Assembly: GCA_021613335.1 (NCBI GenBank)
Contig: JAJTWR010000263.1
Location: forward strand, 3,236,501 to 3,300,500
Origin: Whitmania pigra
Taxonomy: Eukaryota; Annelida; Clitellata; Hirudinida; Haemopidae
Reading direction: 5' to 3'
Length of the DNA: 64,000 nucleotides
Position numbers and translations under genes: made by a program. Under the pieces are notes generated by a model. The model saw only the letters and a program-made list of their open reading frames with translations. It made no database searches and was not told where the DNA came from. Shown one piece after another: positions 1 through 24,322 of this stretch (within the stretch, counting starts at the first letter, position 1; every line of letters starts with the position of its first letter).

Positions 1-70
1 ACAACTGAGGAAAAACATTGGTAAATGTTTAAAAAATGCTAATGTCGAGAACAAATTTATCAAAAAGGAC

Positions 71-1378
71 CTGCAATTTTTTGATTTCTTTTTTAAGATC
101 AGCCTCGTGCTTTTCTTTGATGTTGACATTTGTGGTGCTGTATATCTGCAAAGAAATATGCCAAGATGATAACATATTGAAAATTAAAAGACAAATAATA
201 ACTTCGCCAATTGAAACTGTAAATTCATCAATTAAGGTTGACAGTCTGTATAAAAAGTAAATTTTTTCATGAGTCCATATTCTTTACAGAGCCATTGATG
301 CTTCCTTGCTATTCGAGAACCCCAACTGCAAAGCAAGCCTCACCAACAGTGATCAAACAGTGTTACCAGTTCAAAGGTCAAAGACTCAAAAAATAGGTGA
401 TGACACCTCATAGTAGACATGTAAGTACATTGTAACTGTGTGAAGGAACATAGAAAGTGATCACAAACAAAAGCTTAAAAGTTTAATTTCTTGAACTTCA
501 TCAAGTTTAATCATGTTCCACAATGATGTCATTCAATTTCAGGCAAAATTGCCAAATCATTTCTCTTTGCATTGTTGTTCATATTCATCTTTTTCCAACA
601 GTATTAATGCAGATTTGTTTGCTGATTATACTGGAAAACTTTATTTCGCTGCCCATACATGCAGCTCCATAAAATCGTAAACTTATGTTACATAATTATA
701 AATTAGGCCAAAAAGTTTAATGTTGCAATGTGGATTAAAATGTTGCAATGACTTACCACTTACTCCCTCTTGGAGCCAACAGTGGACATTAGCATAAAAC
801 AAACTCTTTTTTAATCATGTATTCGATAAATGGGGACGAATTAATGCATGCATGTTAAAGCCACAACTTATAATGAGCATGAGTACCATTGCAGACAGAA
901 ACATCTTGAAAAATTGTACAAAATCATTCGACCATTAAAGTTGTTCATAACATATGTCAGCATGAATGAAGATGCATGCATGAGTAGCAGTTTTTAAAAC
1001 CCAATGTTTATATCAACATTAAACTAATATGGAATATATATTTCAGATAAAACTTATACAAACCTTTTGCCACAAATCCTCAAAAACTTCAACACCTTCT
1101 CCAACTTTCTTTATACATCTTTCTATTTCACCTGGTTTAATTATTTCGTTTCACAGTCATAAACCACGAATATGTCACTAAAGTAAACAACGGGCAGAGC
1201 GTACGAATTAGAAGTAACAAAGCAAAGCACACACGCGAACAATGGAAATTCAGTAAATCTTCAAACACCTCCGATTTTGCGTTAAAAATAATCCTCCAGA
1301 TTTTCGATATAAAACTTCCCCAGTTTGCAAGTATTCGTTCAACAATAGATTACCTTGCAACTTTCTCTTGTCCGCCAT
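71..1378 (-). CDS. CNOT3: CNOT3-like CCR4-NOT complex subunit 3, 5' end only
   Basis: Three exons are visible on the minus strand: 1378-1354, 1131-1064 and 145-71. They join in frame at GT-AG junctions to give 56 N-terminal residues, and the gene then leaves the left edge. The start follows family knowledge: the protein opens [13 protein letters not shown], the near-invariant start of CNOT3/Not5, and continues through [13 protein letters not shown] and [13 protein letters not shown], the beginning of the N-terminal Not3 coiled coil. CNOT3 is a scaffold of the CCR4-NOT deadenylase that shortens mRNA poly(A) tails in the cytoplasm. The catalytic partners and the C-terminal NOT box are not in the window. 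Exon 1 carries only 25 coding bases. The start lies about 590 bases downstream of the NDUFAF3 stop on the same strand. Identity is secure for the part seen; completeness cannot be judged. Confidence 0.88.
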
Positions 1379-1968
1379 TTCTTTGTGTAAGCCCAATACA
1401 CGAATTTCAGCATTATCGTTAACAGAAAGACATAGATCGACGTTCTTGCACAAAAAATCGGAACATTTCGAAAAATATGGAAGCAAACTGTCAGTCTGGA
1501 TATAAGCGATATAGCACATTAAAATCAGACACGCATTTATTAAAATCTCCAACTCTAAGAGTCGCACGGCAGATGATTAAAATGGATGCTGACTAATAAA
1601 CATCCATGTACAACCAGAAGAGGGATGCGCTTTTAGCAGTGAAAGAACAGAATCTCTAAAATTTATTCGTCTATTAATTCTATTTAACTAATCATCTAAC
1701 CTCAAAAAAAAAATACATTATGTATGGCAAGATATCGCAATAAACGTCAGCTAAAACCATTTACAGGTACCATCTGGAACGAGTAAACTGAACCAGATAC
1801 TGAAAAACTCGTGTGGTTTTAGAACAAATTTATTCAATCCAAACATCGGAAATATCTATTTAAAAATTAATAGTAAAGTACAGGCACCAGAGAGAGAACC
1901 ACTCTCGGCTGGTAATCCACAGAAACTAATTAGCTCCATCAATATTGGCCCAGATATGATATATACAA
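1379..1968. other. Intergenic spacer, CNOT3 5' flank
   Basis: No coding exon is seen between the CNOT3 start codon and the NDUFAF3 stop codon. It should hold the CNOT3 promoter and 5' UTR and the NDUFAF3 3' UTR, but I see no motif that decides the boundaries. Confidence 0.4.
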
Positions 1969-3393
1969 CTAATCCAAATCATGACGGTCCATTTTACGGT
2001 GCAAAATCTCATAGGAATCCCTTATATAATTGGGAGGTATGAAAGCTCCAGCAACATAGCGGTTCTCAGAATTAAGAAAGTTGAACACTGCATAAGCTTG
2101 TTCCTAAAGTGAAAAAAGCTAACAGTTAATTTGATTATGTCACTTTCAATTTAAATTTCCGTTTTCCTCATGAATATTTAACATTTTTATAGAAGATGTG
2201 CACAAAACAGAATAAATTAGTCACAAAGAAAGTATTTTGTGAAAGCCTATTGAAAAATATTAAATTATTTTTTATCTAATAATTGTTAAAATTAGCATTA
2301 TGACAGCTAATACAAAGCTTACAAAAGCTGCAAAAATGAAGCATCAATATCTGGTGCAGGAAACCATTTTAACATATAAATGTAATGAATGGGTTTTTAA
2401 GATGACAATCATCTTACTGAAGGAAGAACTTCAAAGTTGATCTTTTTGCTCCTTAAATATTTCAGTGCATCAGGATTTAATTTTGCCACATTTTGTTGTT
2501 CACCTAAACCCAAAACCAGCACCTCTGAAATATCAACACAAAGAATTCAAATATGAGAAACACCTGCAACTGAGGACTTACATTTCTAACAGATCAGCAA
2601 AAAAGTAAAACTCTGCCACAAGCATAATATAATTATTATAATAAGGGGCAAATCCAGGTAAACAAGCTTTCACAGAAACACGTAAAAATTTGCACCTCAA
2701 TAAATAAACAAAATGCTACAAATATTAAAAAATAATAATTTAATTATATATAACAGGATTTAAGAAATGATTAAACAAAACTGAGCATTCTAATAATTAC
2801 CAAGTTTAGGATCCAACATTGTAAAGAGACGAAGAGAATCTTCATTAATATCTTGAACTCCTCCGATCTGACAAAAACAAATCCCTTAATTCATCTTTGA
2901 ATTAACCATAACAATGGTTCTCTTTTTCACAAAACTGCTCACATTCCAATGGAGAATAGATTTAGGAAATATGACACATGGTCCAATAACACCCAATCCT
3001 GAAGTCAATCTAAGACCTTGAGTGCTGAAAGCGTCGACAAACATGCCTTCTTCTTCATTAACTATTGTAACTCTTGTCCTAAATGGATTTATGTCTCCAT
3101 CATCATCCATGGTGGCCATTGAACGCTTTGGAATACTAAAAACATTTTATAATAAAATGGATTTAAATAATAACGTACTAATTTACAAGGATAACCAATA
3201 ATTTATTCCAACCAATTATTATACATTATATATTATTGAAACGGTACATTGTGCAGTCATTAAGAAAGAACTGCATTTCAATACAAGTAATTTTCTATGT
3301 GACATGATGTATTGCTAGCTGCAACTAAAAAAAATACCATGATATTCTTGGATTCAATACATTCCTTGTTAGCACTCTAAAAAAAGAAATCAT
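1969..3393 (-). CDS. NDUFAF3: NDUFAF3-like mitochondrial complex I assembly factor
   Basis: Five exons (3393-3338, 3135-2943, 2867-2801, 2524-2418, 2103-1969) join in frame into a 185-residue protein, close to the vertebrate length. The first 25 or so residues start MISFFRVLTRNV: they are basic and lack acidic residues, as expected for a mitochondrial presequence. The body has the family pattern MFVDAFSTQGLRL, then GVIGPCVIFPKSILHWN, EDSLRLFTMLDPKLEVLVLG and AYAVFNFLNSENRYVAGAFI. NDUFAF3 (DUF498/Mth938-like fold) works in the mitochondrial matrix with NDUFAF4 during assembly of the Q-module of respiratory complex I. An internal ATG at 3119 also gives an open frame, but it would discard the presequence, so I prefer the upstream start. 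Its promoter side faces NDUFS7. Confidence 0.9.
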
Positions 3394-3818
3394 TGCGCAT
3401 GAAAGGCCTTGCAATTATCGCTCAATGTTTACCCGCGACCTTAATCACGATTATAGTTAGTGATATGTAACAAATATTTGTTTATTTAAAATAATTTGTT
3501 GAGGTTTTTATCAAAATTTATTTTTATTAATTTTGTAATTTTACGTTATTGCACATTTATTATATATGTAGAATTGAAATAAATGTTATTGCGCCTAAGA
3601 AGCCCAGTTTACAAGAACGATCGCAAGGTGATCTGTATTCTGTACTTTTTCGAATATTTGGTTGCTGGCCGATTTAACATTTAAAAGGTGTGCTATATGT
3701 TTGTTTTGATGCGTGTAATATTTTTTAATGAATATTCCTTGTTTCAGATTTTGGTTCCATGTGCCACAAATTTTTGTATAAAACTCATTTATTTATTTAA
3801 ACTCTATTGGATTTACAG
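3394..3818. promoter_or_regulatory. Shared 5' region of NDUFAF3 and NDUFS7
   Basis: Only 425 bases separate the two divergent start codons, so this interval must hold both promoters and both 5' UTRs. An acceptor-like TTTACAG directly before the NDUFS7 ATG suggests an intron in its 5' UTR, which would leave even less room. No TATA box is placed with confidence. TGCGCATG next to the NDUFAF3 start resembles half of an NRF-1 site; that is suggestive only. Confidence 0.4.
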
Positions 3819-5686
3819 ATGCTGTTAATGCTTGCTGAAAGAGGTGTGACTAGGTCTTTGATGTGTTTTGGAAAGGATTCTAGCACATTTAACGCATTGT
3901 TGAGGACCTCATTTAATGGAATTCATTTATCATCAAGGTTTGTTGTATGTTCAACAAATGTAATCATAATACATATTTTTGCTTAAATCATTTGTTATCA
4001 TGGCTGATATGGTTTTGCAGGATTCAGTCTCCAGATTCATCTAAGCAAGTTTCTGAGAGGAAGCCTTATTCTCCCTTCCAGGTTCCATTAAAAAAGTCAA
4101 ATGCAGCTGATTATGCATTGGCCAGAGTTGATGATCTTATAAATTGGGGAAGAAAGGTAATTACTTTACCATCATATAACTTGTTGGATTATTTTGCTCT
4201 TAAATATTAGTTTTTGCTGGATCCAATAGCTAAAAATAATGACAATTTGTTTATTCCTGAATGATTTGGTAGAACAAATGCTTAGTTTAACAGATTTCCA
4301 TAAATAATTGTTATTGTTTGATGTTGAGGATGCTTAAAATGTTAGTAGATAAATGATGTTTAGTCAAGTAAAGTGTCCTATCAAATCACTCATTTCACTA
4401 ATTTTAAGTGATTTATAGTACCTGTGCCTCTTAAATGCCTAAAATAAAATGATTATTTTCTGAAATAGAGTTCTCTGTGGCCACTGACTTTTGGATTGGC
4501 CTGCTGTGCTATAGAGATGATGCACTTTGCAGCTCCAAGATATGATATGGATCGATTTGGTGTTGTCTTTAGGGCAAGTCCAAGGCAGGCTGATTGCATT
4601 ATTGTTGCTGGTACTGTGACCAATAAGATGGCACCAGCTTTAAGAAAGGTTAGCTTTATACCTTTAGTCCATCATTTACTGTGGTTTACATCAAGCATGT
4701 CAAACACACTGCCATTTATAAGCAACCTGTAGAGATTTCTGGAGCACAAATAACATCCTATCTTCTTAATATAGTGCAAAAAAAAGATAATTATGATTCA
4801 ATATTTTGTGCTATTTTTGGCAACCACTTGTAATTCCTGGCAAATTTTGTGCTTTGTTAAATATGACATTTATCTGGAAGGCATGTCAGGAAAACATTTG
4901 TGACTTCTCAGTTCTTGAATAATGCAGACGATGCACTTCTTGCATAGTGCAAAAGAATTCAATGCATTATTCAACTCAACATCATGGGGTGACCCTCTCT
5001 TTTGATATGCCTGGCTCACATGCTTAAAACTTGCTGTTTATGCAAAGGAGACTTTTAATGATCGTTTTTTTAATGCAGTTATATTTTTTTTTATAGATCT
5101 ATGATCAGATGCTCGATCCAAAATGGGTTATCTCAATGGGCAGTTGTGCCAATGGTGGTGGCTACTATCATTATTCATATTCTGTTGTGAGAGGATGTGA
5201 CAGGATCATCCCTGTTGACATCTACGTGCCAGGTTTGTATGGATTTGCAATTTCCCTTACTTTCATCGCTTTGTTTATTTGCTTATGGATGGCTTTTCAC
5301 TATTTTTTTGTATAAGCTATAATTCCAAATGATGTAGACCTATTCATCTGTATTTTAGTAACTTATTGTGGCAATGCAGAGGCTTTAATTTTATGTATCC
5401 AACACCTCGTTCCAGTCTTCTCTCAAATGATTTGTTGAGCCATCACTTGATGCTAATGCAAAGTCATGGAATTTTTTTATTTAAGTGATCAGATAAATAT
5501 GGATAGATTTGGTCATGACTGTCAGCTGAAAATAATCAGATTAATCTTACTCATTCAATAAATTTTCTTGTAATTCTTCTTAAACTAGGTTGTCCCCCTT
5601 CAGCAGAAGCTCTTTTGTATGCTATCCTTCAGTTGCAGAAGAAAATTAAAAGAATGAGTCTCATTCAAAGCTGGTACAGGAGATAG
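3819..5686 (+). CDS. NDUFS7: NDUFS7 (PSST/20 kDa) Fe-S subunit of complex I
   Basis: Five exons (3819-3937, 4021-4156, 4469-4648, 5097-5232, 5589-5686) give 222 residues. The first 40 or so are rich in Ser, Leu and Arg and look like a mitochondrial presequence. The core is unmistakable: [77 protein letters not shown] and [17 protein letters not shown]. The four cysteines expected to hold cluster N2 are present (about 97, 98, 162 and 192). In complex I this subunit passes electrons from the Fe-S chain to ubiquinone in the peripheral arm. The C-terminus ends [12 protein letters not shown], typical of the family. An AATAAA lies about 55 bases after the stop. The gene converges tail-to-tail on PEX10, with a 377-base gap in which nothing else is seen. 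Confidence 0.96.
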
Positions 5687-6063
5687 ATTGACAGAAGAAT
5701 CACCAATTTTAAGAACTAAAACAATGGAAAGAAGATATAGAATAAAAGCTCATACTTAGGTGTTTGTTGAACTTATAAATGTTTTCAACTTGAGTTTAAA
5801 ACCATATCCAGGTTCTGCATATGGATTGAAATACATTTCTAAATCAACTTATTTGACCAATCATATTTTTTCCTCAGCAAAGACATTGAGCAGTACTGTC
5901 ACTGCACATGCTTTTAATCCGATCAAAAAATAATTTAAGACACAATTGAGAAATTTTAAATGATACTGTCCTGCAAATATTGCTTTTGTGGTCAGGAGTA
6001 CAACACAGGCTTGCCTTGAATTCAGAGGCTGAATGACTTGGAATGGAATGAGTGGAGATGAGT

Positions 6064-8695
6064 TCAGACAAAGTTCTGTAGGCGAATCAGCTTTGAGGGA
6101 GTCACACTTGCTCTGCAGATTGGACACTCAGGCTGCAATGGACAATGGAGTTTTATTACTAAATGCTTTACAACATTTGGCTTAAGTGTTAAAGCTCCAG
6201 TCATGACACTTTAAATTCTAATCACAACTAAGTTCTAATATAATAATGATAATGACAGTGATAATGATAATGATAATATCATTTGTGTTATCTACAGCAC
6301 GATTTGAGCACCTCATTATTAATGGGTTGTTGTAAATCCAAGCTTTGTTACGATATTATTTTTACTATTTATAAACCTATGTGATAGTTGTTGCACATTC
6401 ATAAATCTACAAAACATAATAGAGAAACAGAAAGCATTAATTAGCCATTGTCAATATAGAAATTGCATTTATTTTAAATCTTTTGGATTTTAGTCTTGCA
6501 AGTTTTTTAATTACACTATTGGAATATATATTAAACTATTAATGGATAAAATTGCAGGATTGCTTAATCTTTCCTGGCTTATAGTTGATTTCTGGTATGC
6601 CTTTATTAACTTTAATTTATTTGAGAAACTTCTTTCAACAACTTAAACACAGTGATTAATTTAAAAATATTTATATTAATATCAAAAATTTTGTGCCCTT
6701 AAAATTTAACATCCAGGGCCTCCTTCTACCTTCTAAATGCAATAATTAATTATTTATTTATAAATATATATTAAGGATTAGAAATCATATATTAAGGGTT
6801 AGATTGCTGACCTTAGTTTCACACCACTCCACAATACATTCCCAGCAGAACAAATGGCCACAGTTGGTACCTGTGATGTTTGTGATATTTCCTTGGCACA
6901 GCCCACAATCTTGAGTAGAATCTGCGGTTGCCTGCCTTGTGGAAGTGTTTGCACACGCTTTTGATTCGCATTCATTTTCATTGCTGAAAAAACATAGAAT
7001 ACAAATATGATTAGTGAAAGCTGGAAACCATAATTCATTCTGTTGGGATAGTTTTGATTGAATACTTTATGAATCATGAACATGAATGTTATCATGAAAT
7101 TAAAAAAATTTTAGCAGCATCGACATCAAGTAATAATGATAGCAGAAAAAAGTCTACGAATGCAATTAATGAAATATTGACGACCATAACACGTACTCGT
7201 CAGAAAATAGGAGAAAACACTTGACGAATTTCCATGAATTTAATTGTTGGTGTTTCTGTCCACCCAAAAATGACCAGACTTTGTAGAACCTATGAATGGA
7301 TGTTATGCTGAGCTGAAGCAACATCAAGAGACCCAGGATGTGATATCTTTTTGACATTTTACTCCCTTTGGTTGGCCTCACTTGTATCTTAGAAAGTTCA
7401 AACAAACAATTAAGTGGTGTTTATATTGAAGCATTCTTATTAAAAATTAAAACATAGTTAATATCATACAGTTTACTTCAGACCAACTTACATAATATAT
7501 ACCAAGTAGTCTCTTGGCCAAACTGAAAAATACTCCACTGATGTAGAACAGAGCCAGATGATACTTGTGCAAAAAGTTTGCAATGTTTTTAGTCAAGTCT
7601 ACAAAGTCTGCCAATCCTCTCTTTGGTAAGCCAATCACCGAGCCATCCTTACGAAGTCTGTGGGCTATGATTGAAGCCAGCCTGTCTAGAGTGTAAGGCA
7701 CCAGGATTTCAAGAGCTATCATTAATGCTCTTTTCTGGAAATTTTTAAGCAAATTTCTGAATTAATGAATATTCTGAAGTCAAATTTTAAATTAAGACAA
7801 CGTTGAATTCATAAAATAAATATTAAGTTAAGGACAAAAAGTTAACACATCACAACAAATGAAATTCTTACATATTTTGATGGTATGCCTTTTCCATCAA
7901 GATTTATTTGTAATATGTTCACATACTCTTCACCAAGGGTCTGATACCCTGCAATTCATATTCAAAAGTATGGACTGTAACATTAAGTGTTGAACAAGTG
8001 GAAAGATCTAGGTAAATGAGATATTGTTACAAATGAAGAATGTAAGAATTAATGAATTAATTATGAAGTAATGCAAGTGAAGTGATTAAACTTTACTACA
8101 GTCAGTTGTTATTCCTATAATGTCTAAAAAAATTAAAGATATTTAAATTCCTCTAAAGAACCAAAGGAAAGATAATAAATAAAAAAAAAGATGAATATTT
8201 TTAGTTTTAAATAACAACTGACAGGTGTGAAGAAGGCAATTCTACCAAAGAGATAATAAATTCAATTTCAGAAACAAAACCAACTTAAAAGGCCCAATCT
8301 TACCAGCTAAAGTAGTCAGGCTATAATATAATAAGTCTGCTCCTAGATCAATTTCCTTTGTCCACTTCAACCATGACTTCATGCCTAAAAAGTAATAAAT
8401 CAAAAAAAAATTCAGAAATGAAGTAGAAAATTAAATTGGCAATGACCAATTTCTACCCAGCCTACAGTAAATATTAGCTTGTATTATTGCACCATTAAAA
8501 CACTTTGGCTTAAGCCAATGCGCTTAAATTAGGATCGCAACTACAATAACTTATTCACACAAATAAATGTTCTAAAGGCCAACACAAACCTGGTAAAGAG
8601 TTCGCAAACTCTCTCAGTAATGACCTCAAATGAGTTCTAAAATGTGCATCTTTTTGGTGGGATCTTACTATTGGAGCTTGCTGAGCATCGTTCAT
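6064..8695 (-). CDS. PEX10: PEX10-like peroxisomal E3 ubiquitin ligase
   Basis: Seven exons (8695-8590, 8384-8304, 7948-7872, 7734-7492, 7387-7197, 6983-6812, 6132-6064) join in phase into 312 residues. The N-terminal Pex2/Pex12-type membrane domain shows ADLLYYSLTTLAGYQTLGEE and AKRLLGIYYIQVRP. A C3HC4 RING finger follows from about residue 259: CGLC, then CGHLFCWECIVEWC, then PECPICR. The last two zinc ligands sit alone on the final 69-base exon, which is why the RING looks truncated at 6812. With PEX2 and PEX12 this protein forms the peroxisomal membrane ubiquitin ligase that ubiquitinates the import receptor PEX5 for recycling. The start MNDAQQAPIVRSHQKD is the first ATG of exon 1. The coding end RLQNFV replaces the slightly longer vertebrate tail. 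Confidence 0.93.
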
Positions 8696-9191
8696 GATGA
8701 CACGCTTTAATATTAGTTAACCTATAAAGACTATTGAGAGACGTTGCCTCGAGTCCATACACTTACGTAACAGCAAAACCAATCTCACGTTTGGTTCCGA
8801 ACCTTTGCACAACTGTTGCCAGGAGTCAAAATGCCAATAAGCCAATTTTTTTAATGGAAATTTTCAATTTTTAATAAATAAAACACATTTTTTAATTGAT
8901 CTTAAATATATTTTATTTAGCAATCTTAAAGCTAAAAATAGCAGAGCTTTTTAAAAGGATTATTATCATAATCGTGTTTTCACGAAATCTGTTTTGATTG
9001 TTTCGCTATTGCCCGTGGATGGCAAGAATGCGGGACTGTTTTAAATTATGATAGATATTGGATTTTTACTTAATTTAATCAAACATTTGAATAGACTTTT
9101 TTGATTCTATTTCACAACATATGCAACAAAAATAATATAGTCAGATGATCGTATTTGTATGGCATATTAATCAATATTTAAAAGCTCAATA
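8696..9191. promoter_or_regulatory. Divergent 5' region between PEX10 and INPP4
   Basis: The two start codons point away from each other across 496 bases, so both proximal promoters should lie here. The interval is AT-rich and shows no recognisable TATA box or other diagnostic element. Either gene could have further untranslated exons. Confidence 0.35.
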
Positions 9192-20961
<11,770 letters not shown>

Positions 20962-21837
20962 TCCGAGATGCACGATGATAAGGCTCGCTAATCTTAATTT
21001 CCAAAAATTAAAATTTTAATGTGTTTATTTTTGTTTCCATGTAAATGTTTTTTTTTTAATGAATTTTGTTACTGTGATGTCATCTTTACTGTAAAGATTG
21101 TCTTGAATTTATTTGTGAACAAAGATTTATTAATTAGCCTATATTGATTGCTAAGTTGTTTGATGTATCAGTATTATTAAACAAACATTGCACTTGAGGT
21201 TCAGATCTAGGACATGCAAACATTTTAAAACAGATGTCTTATTTGTAATGATTTGTAATTAGTTACCAATTACTTATTTGTGTCTTCATAGGTGTTTTGT
21301 CAAAGTTGGTTATCTAACCTAAATGTTTTAAAACGTTATTGTGGATGTTATTTTAGCAGAAAAAAATAATTACAATGAATTATATTTTGCTTTTTATTTC
21401 ATGTCAGCCGTCACATGACAATTTGCTAGCATTAGCATTTGCTCAACTTTACAATTCGATGTATGACTGTGCTTCAATCCTTTTGATTAAATTGTATAAG
21501 TTACATTCTGTACAGCCTGTCCACATTACAACGACAAATGATTTGATGCCAATCATTGATTCAATCAAATAATTCTGAATATGGGTGGACCAAACATTGC
21601 TACTTATGCACTGAAGATCATTTTATCTCCAATTGTACGGTCCCCTGATCTTTACTTAGGGCAGAAGTTAACCACTACATTAGTGGGATTTCCCCAGTGT
21701 CTGTGTTGCACACTTGTCGGAAGCATTTTCTAAATCCACTTTTGTTATGTCGTTTTGTGGGGACATGCATGCTTTTTTATTTGCTTTGCAAGTTTTTAAT
21801 TAAATTGATTAACAGAAATAAATTTAGATAATTACGT
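20962..21837. other. Intergenic, INPP4 3' flank
   Basis: No exon is seen. The first part should be the INPP4 3' UTR. An open frame at 21375-21572 lacks splice context, family motifs or coding character, and I do not call it. Confidence 0.4.
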
Positions 21838-23130
21838 CTAACAGTGTTCACATTTTCGATCCAGTTCGATATCAAAGTGAACAAACTTTTGAGTTAGCCA
21901 TGTATGCAGTTTTTCTTCATGTGAGTTCAAGGCTCTGCAATTTCCTCTTACTACGTAACTCACGATAGAGTTTTGACGATTATCTTGTTCAAATTCGGAA
22001 ATAATCGCATTTAAAAGTGGTGCAAAGAGATTTGTGGCTTGTTCAAAGAATTGGTTTTGGCGCATCCCAGGGACCATTCCAGAGAGGCTTCATCCATTGA
22101 ATCAAAAATTCTAGGTCCAGAGTTAAGAACACCGAAAAGATAGCATGATTCGCAGAGCCCCTGAAATCAATCTGATTAATTTAAAACAAAATTAGTTCTT
22201 TATAAGCTTTAGCTATTGATGAACCTACAACAATTGACGGTTTGCCTGCATCACTGGCCAGGAAGGTGTTAGAACCTTCTTAGTTACATTTCTCATCTAC
22301 CATCCTTACTTTGGCAACAAGCAATGCCCGCCCAGAATGATGACCAAAATAATTTTTATAAACTTCCACCCTTTGTTTCTGTAATACTGCTCACTCCTAC
22401 TTGTCAAACGAAGCTTGTAATAGTTATAAATAAAAATATCTACACAATATAAGAAGACACATTTTGGATAATGCAAAAAACTGTATCCCATCGATGACAA
22501 ATAAAAGGTATGTTGTGACTGTACAAGATCCTGAAGTAAGTAATAACTGCTGGTACCAGCATCACTGACGAAGTTCAAAATTCGTGAAACGTATAACATG
22601 CATAATGTTACATTTTAATTCTTACAGAAGAATGTAATGGGATGATTCCAACATGAAATTGAAGCAGAAGTTATCAAGTTATAAATAATAACCCCAAACC
22701 TGTATATTTCCATCAATAGCTGAAACATTATCAAGGAATACTTGAATGAAGATTAGTAAGACGAGCAGTAATTGAAATCTGAGAACAGAAATATCCAAAT
22801 CCCGAACAATGGAGAAACGAGGTTGTGATCCAGAAATGAGGTTGTGAATGAAGGTCATATCGAATTTCAAGCTCATTATGCAGCAAGTACATCATCAAAA
22901 GTCAAAACAAATCTCTAGAAAATGGCATGCATTACTGAGTTAACTTTAGATGAACATTGACAAGTTAATCAATATTCAATCAATAAAATACAAGTCTTTT
23001 AGGTCAAAAGATCAATGGATCAAAGGATGGATTTGCCCCTTTGTACACAAGCATTCATAAGACAATCATGTCCATCATGCTGAATGAAGCAACTTGGAAG
23101 TGAAAGGTGATATCCTTTGTCAACACGGTA
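21838..23130 (-). other. Possible unrecognised gene fragments
   Basis: Several minus-strand stretches have coding-like composition next to plausible splice sites. These include a 79-codon open frame at 22077-21838 (MRQNQFFEQATNLFAPLLNA), a segment near 22160-22088 after a good acceptor (GLCESCYLFGVLNSGPRIFD), one near 22265-22220 (NTFLASDAGKPSIV), a hydrophobic segment at 22876-22701 ending at a possible donor (FQLLLVLLIFIQVFLDNVSA), and a Cys-containing piece near 23115-23020. I could not chain them into one convincing model and recognise no family. They could be a lineage-specific secreted or membrane protein, or chance open frames in AT-rich DNA. Confidence 0.2.
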
Positions 23131-23500
23131 CACAACAATTACAACACAGTATACAACAATTACACATGGTACACAACAATTACAACGTAGTATACAACAA
23201 CAATTACAACGTAGTATACAACAATTACACATGGTACACAACAATTACAACGTAGTATACAACAACAATTACAACGTAGTATACAACAACAATTACAACA
23301 TTGTATACAACAATTAAACATGGCATACAACAATTACAACATAGTATACAACAATTACAACATTGTATACAACAATTACACATGGTACACAACAGTTACA
23401 ACACAGTATACAACAATTACAACATGGTATGCAACAATTACATGTCATACAACAATTACATGTCATACAACAATTACAACATGATGTACAACAATCATCT
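23128..23500. repeat. Minisatellite of ACAACAATTAC-type units
   Basis: About 370 bases of imperfect repeats roughly 20-25 bases long built on TACAACAATTACAACATAGT, alternating with variants containing CACATGGTACACAACA. Open frames on both strands across it are repeat artefacts. Confidence 0.93.
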
Positions 23501-24322
23501 CTAAATGCTAAATAAAATCACTTGAACTCTCAAAATGCTCTTGTAGCCATTCATAGGACAAGTCGAATATTAAGATTAACTGCATAAGCAAAAGCATATT
23601 AAATGCACTGGCAAAGTTTATTAAAATGTTAATAATAATAATAATAAAAATGTTGAGGGGCTTAAAATAAATTCTTAAATCTCTCAAAAAGAAATTTCCT
23701 ATAAAAATCCAAAAACATTCATGCTCAACCAAATAAAATATTATGTAAAAGAGGCCTGCCATAAGAAACCATGATGTCATGGTAATAATTAGTTGCACAA
23801 ATTAATATACAACAATTATATGATGATGTTATTTAATTTAGTTACATCAATAATTATATAATTAATGTAATATAAAATTATACAATTGATTAAGTAATGT
23901 TATTTAACAGTGAAAGGACAAGTTGGCATAACTTTTCTTCATCAACGGGCCAATTGCTTGTGAAACTTTAAAACAATTGTGACGAATCAAGGGCCAAAAA
24001 ATGCTAGGCAGGCATAAATTGTTATTGTAGGGTGTAAATTATAAAAGTTTATATTACATTCCATATTATGTCAATAAATTGGCACGTTTAGCAGGACTTA
24101 AATATTGTGAAATGATTGAAACATACCTGATTTTGATATAACTATGTTATCAACAGCAATAAAGATGCTGAACAAATAATCAAAACATAAACCTAATTAC
24201 CAACATCAATGTGGAGATTAAATCATCCCATTGATGTACAAACAAAACAATAAGAAAATATTAATGCATAGCAACAACGACAACAACAATGACAACAATA
24301 ACAACAACATTGATGTTAATAA
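23501..24322. other. Intergenic, SLC35E1 3' flank
   Basis: AT-rich spacer with a short CAA-rich stretch near 24270-24310. One minus-strand open frame (23798-23508) is mostly hydrophobic with poly-Ile and has no family motif. I see no gene here with confidence. Confidence 0.35.

Noticed and set aside
23117..23504. Open frames rich in NNYNxVY and a possible CRISPR-like repeat
   Set aside because: The repeats are direct, contiguous, imperfect and lack spacers, in a spliced eukaryotic genome. It is a minisatellite.
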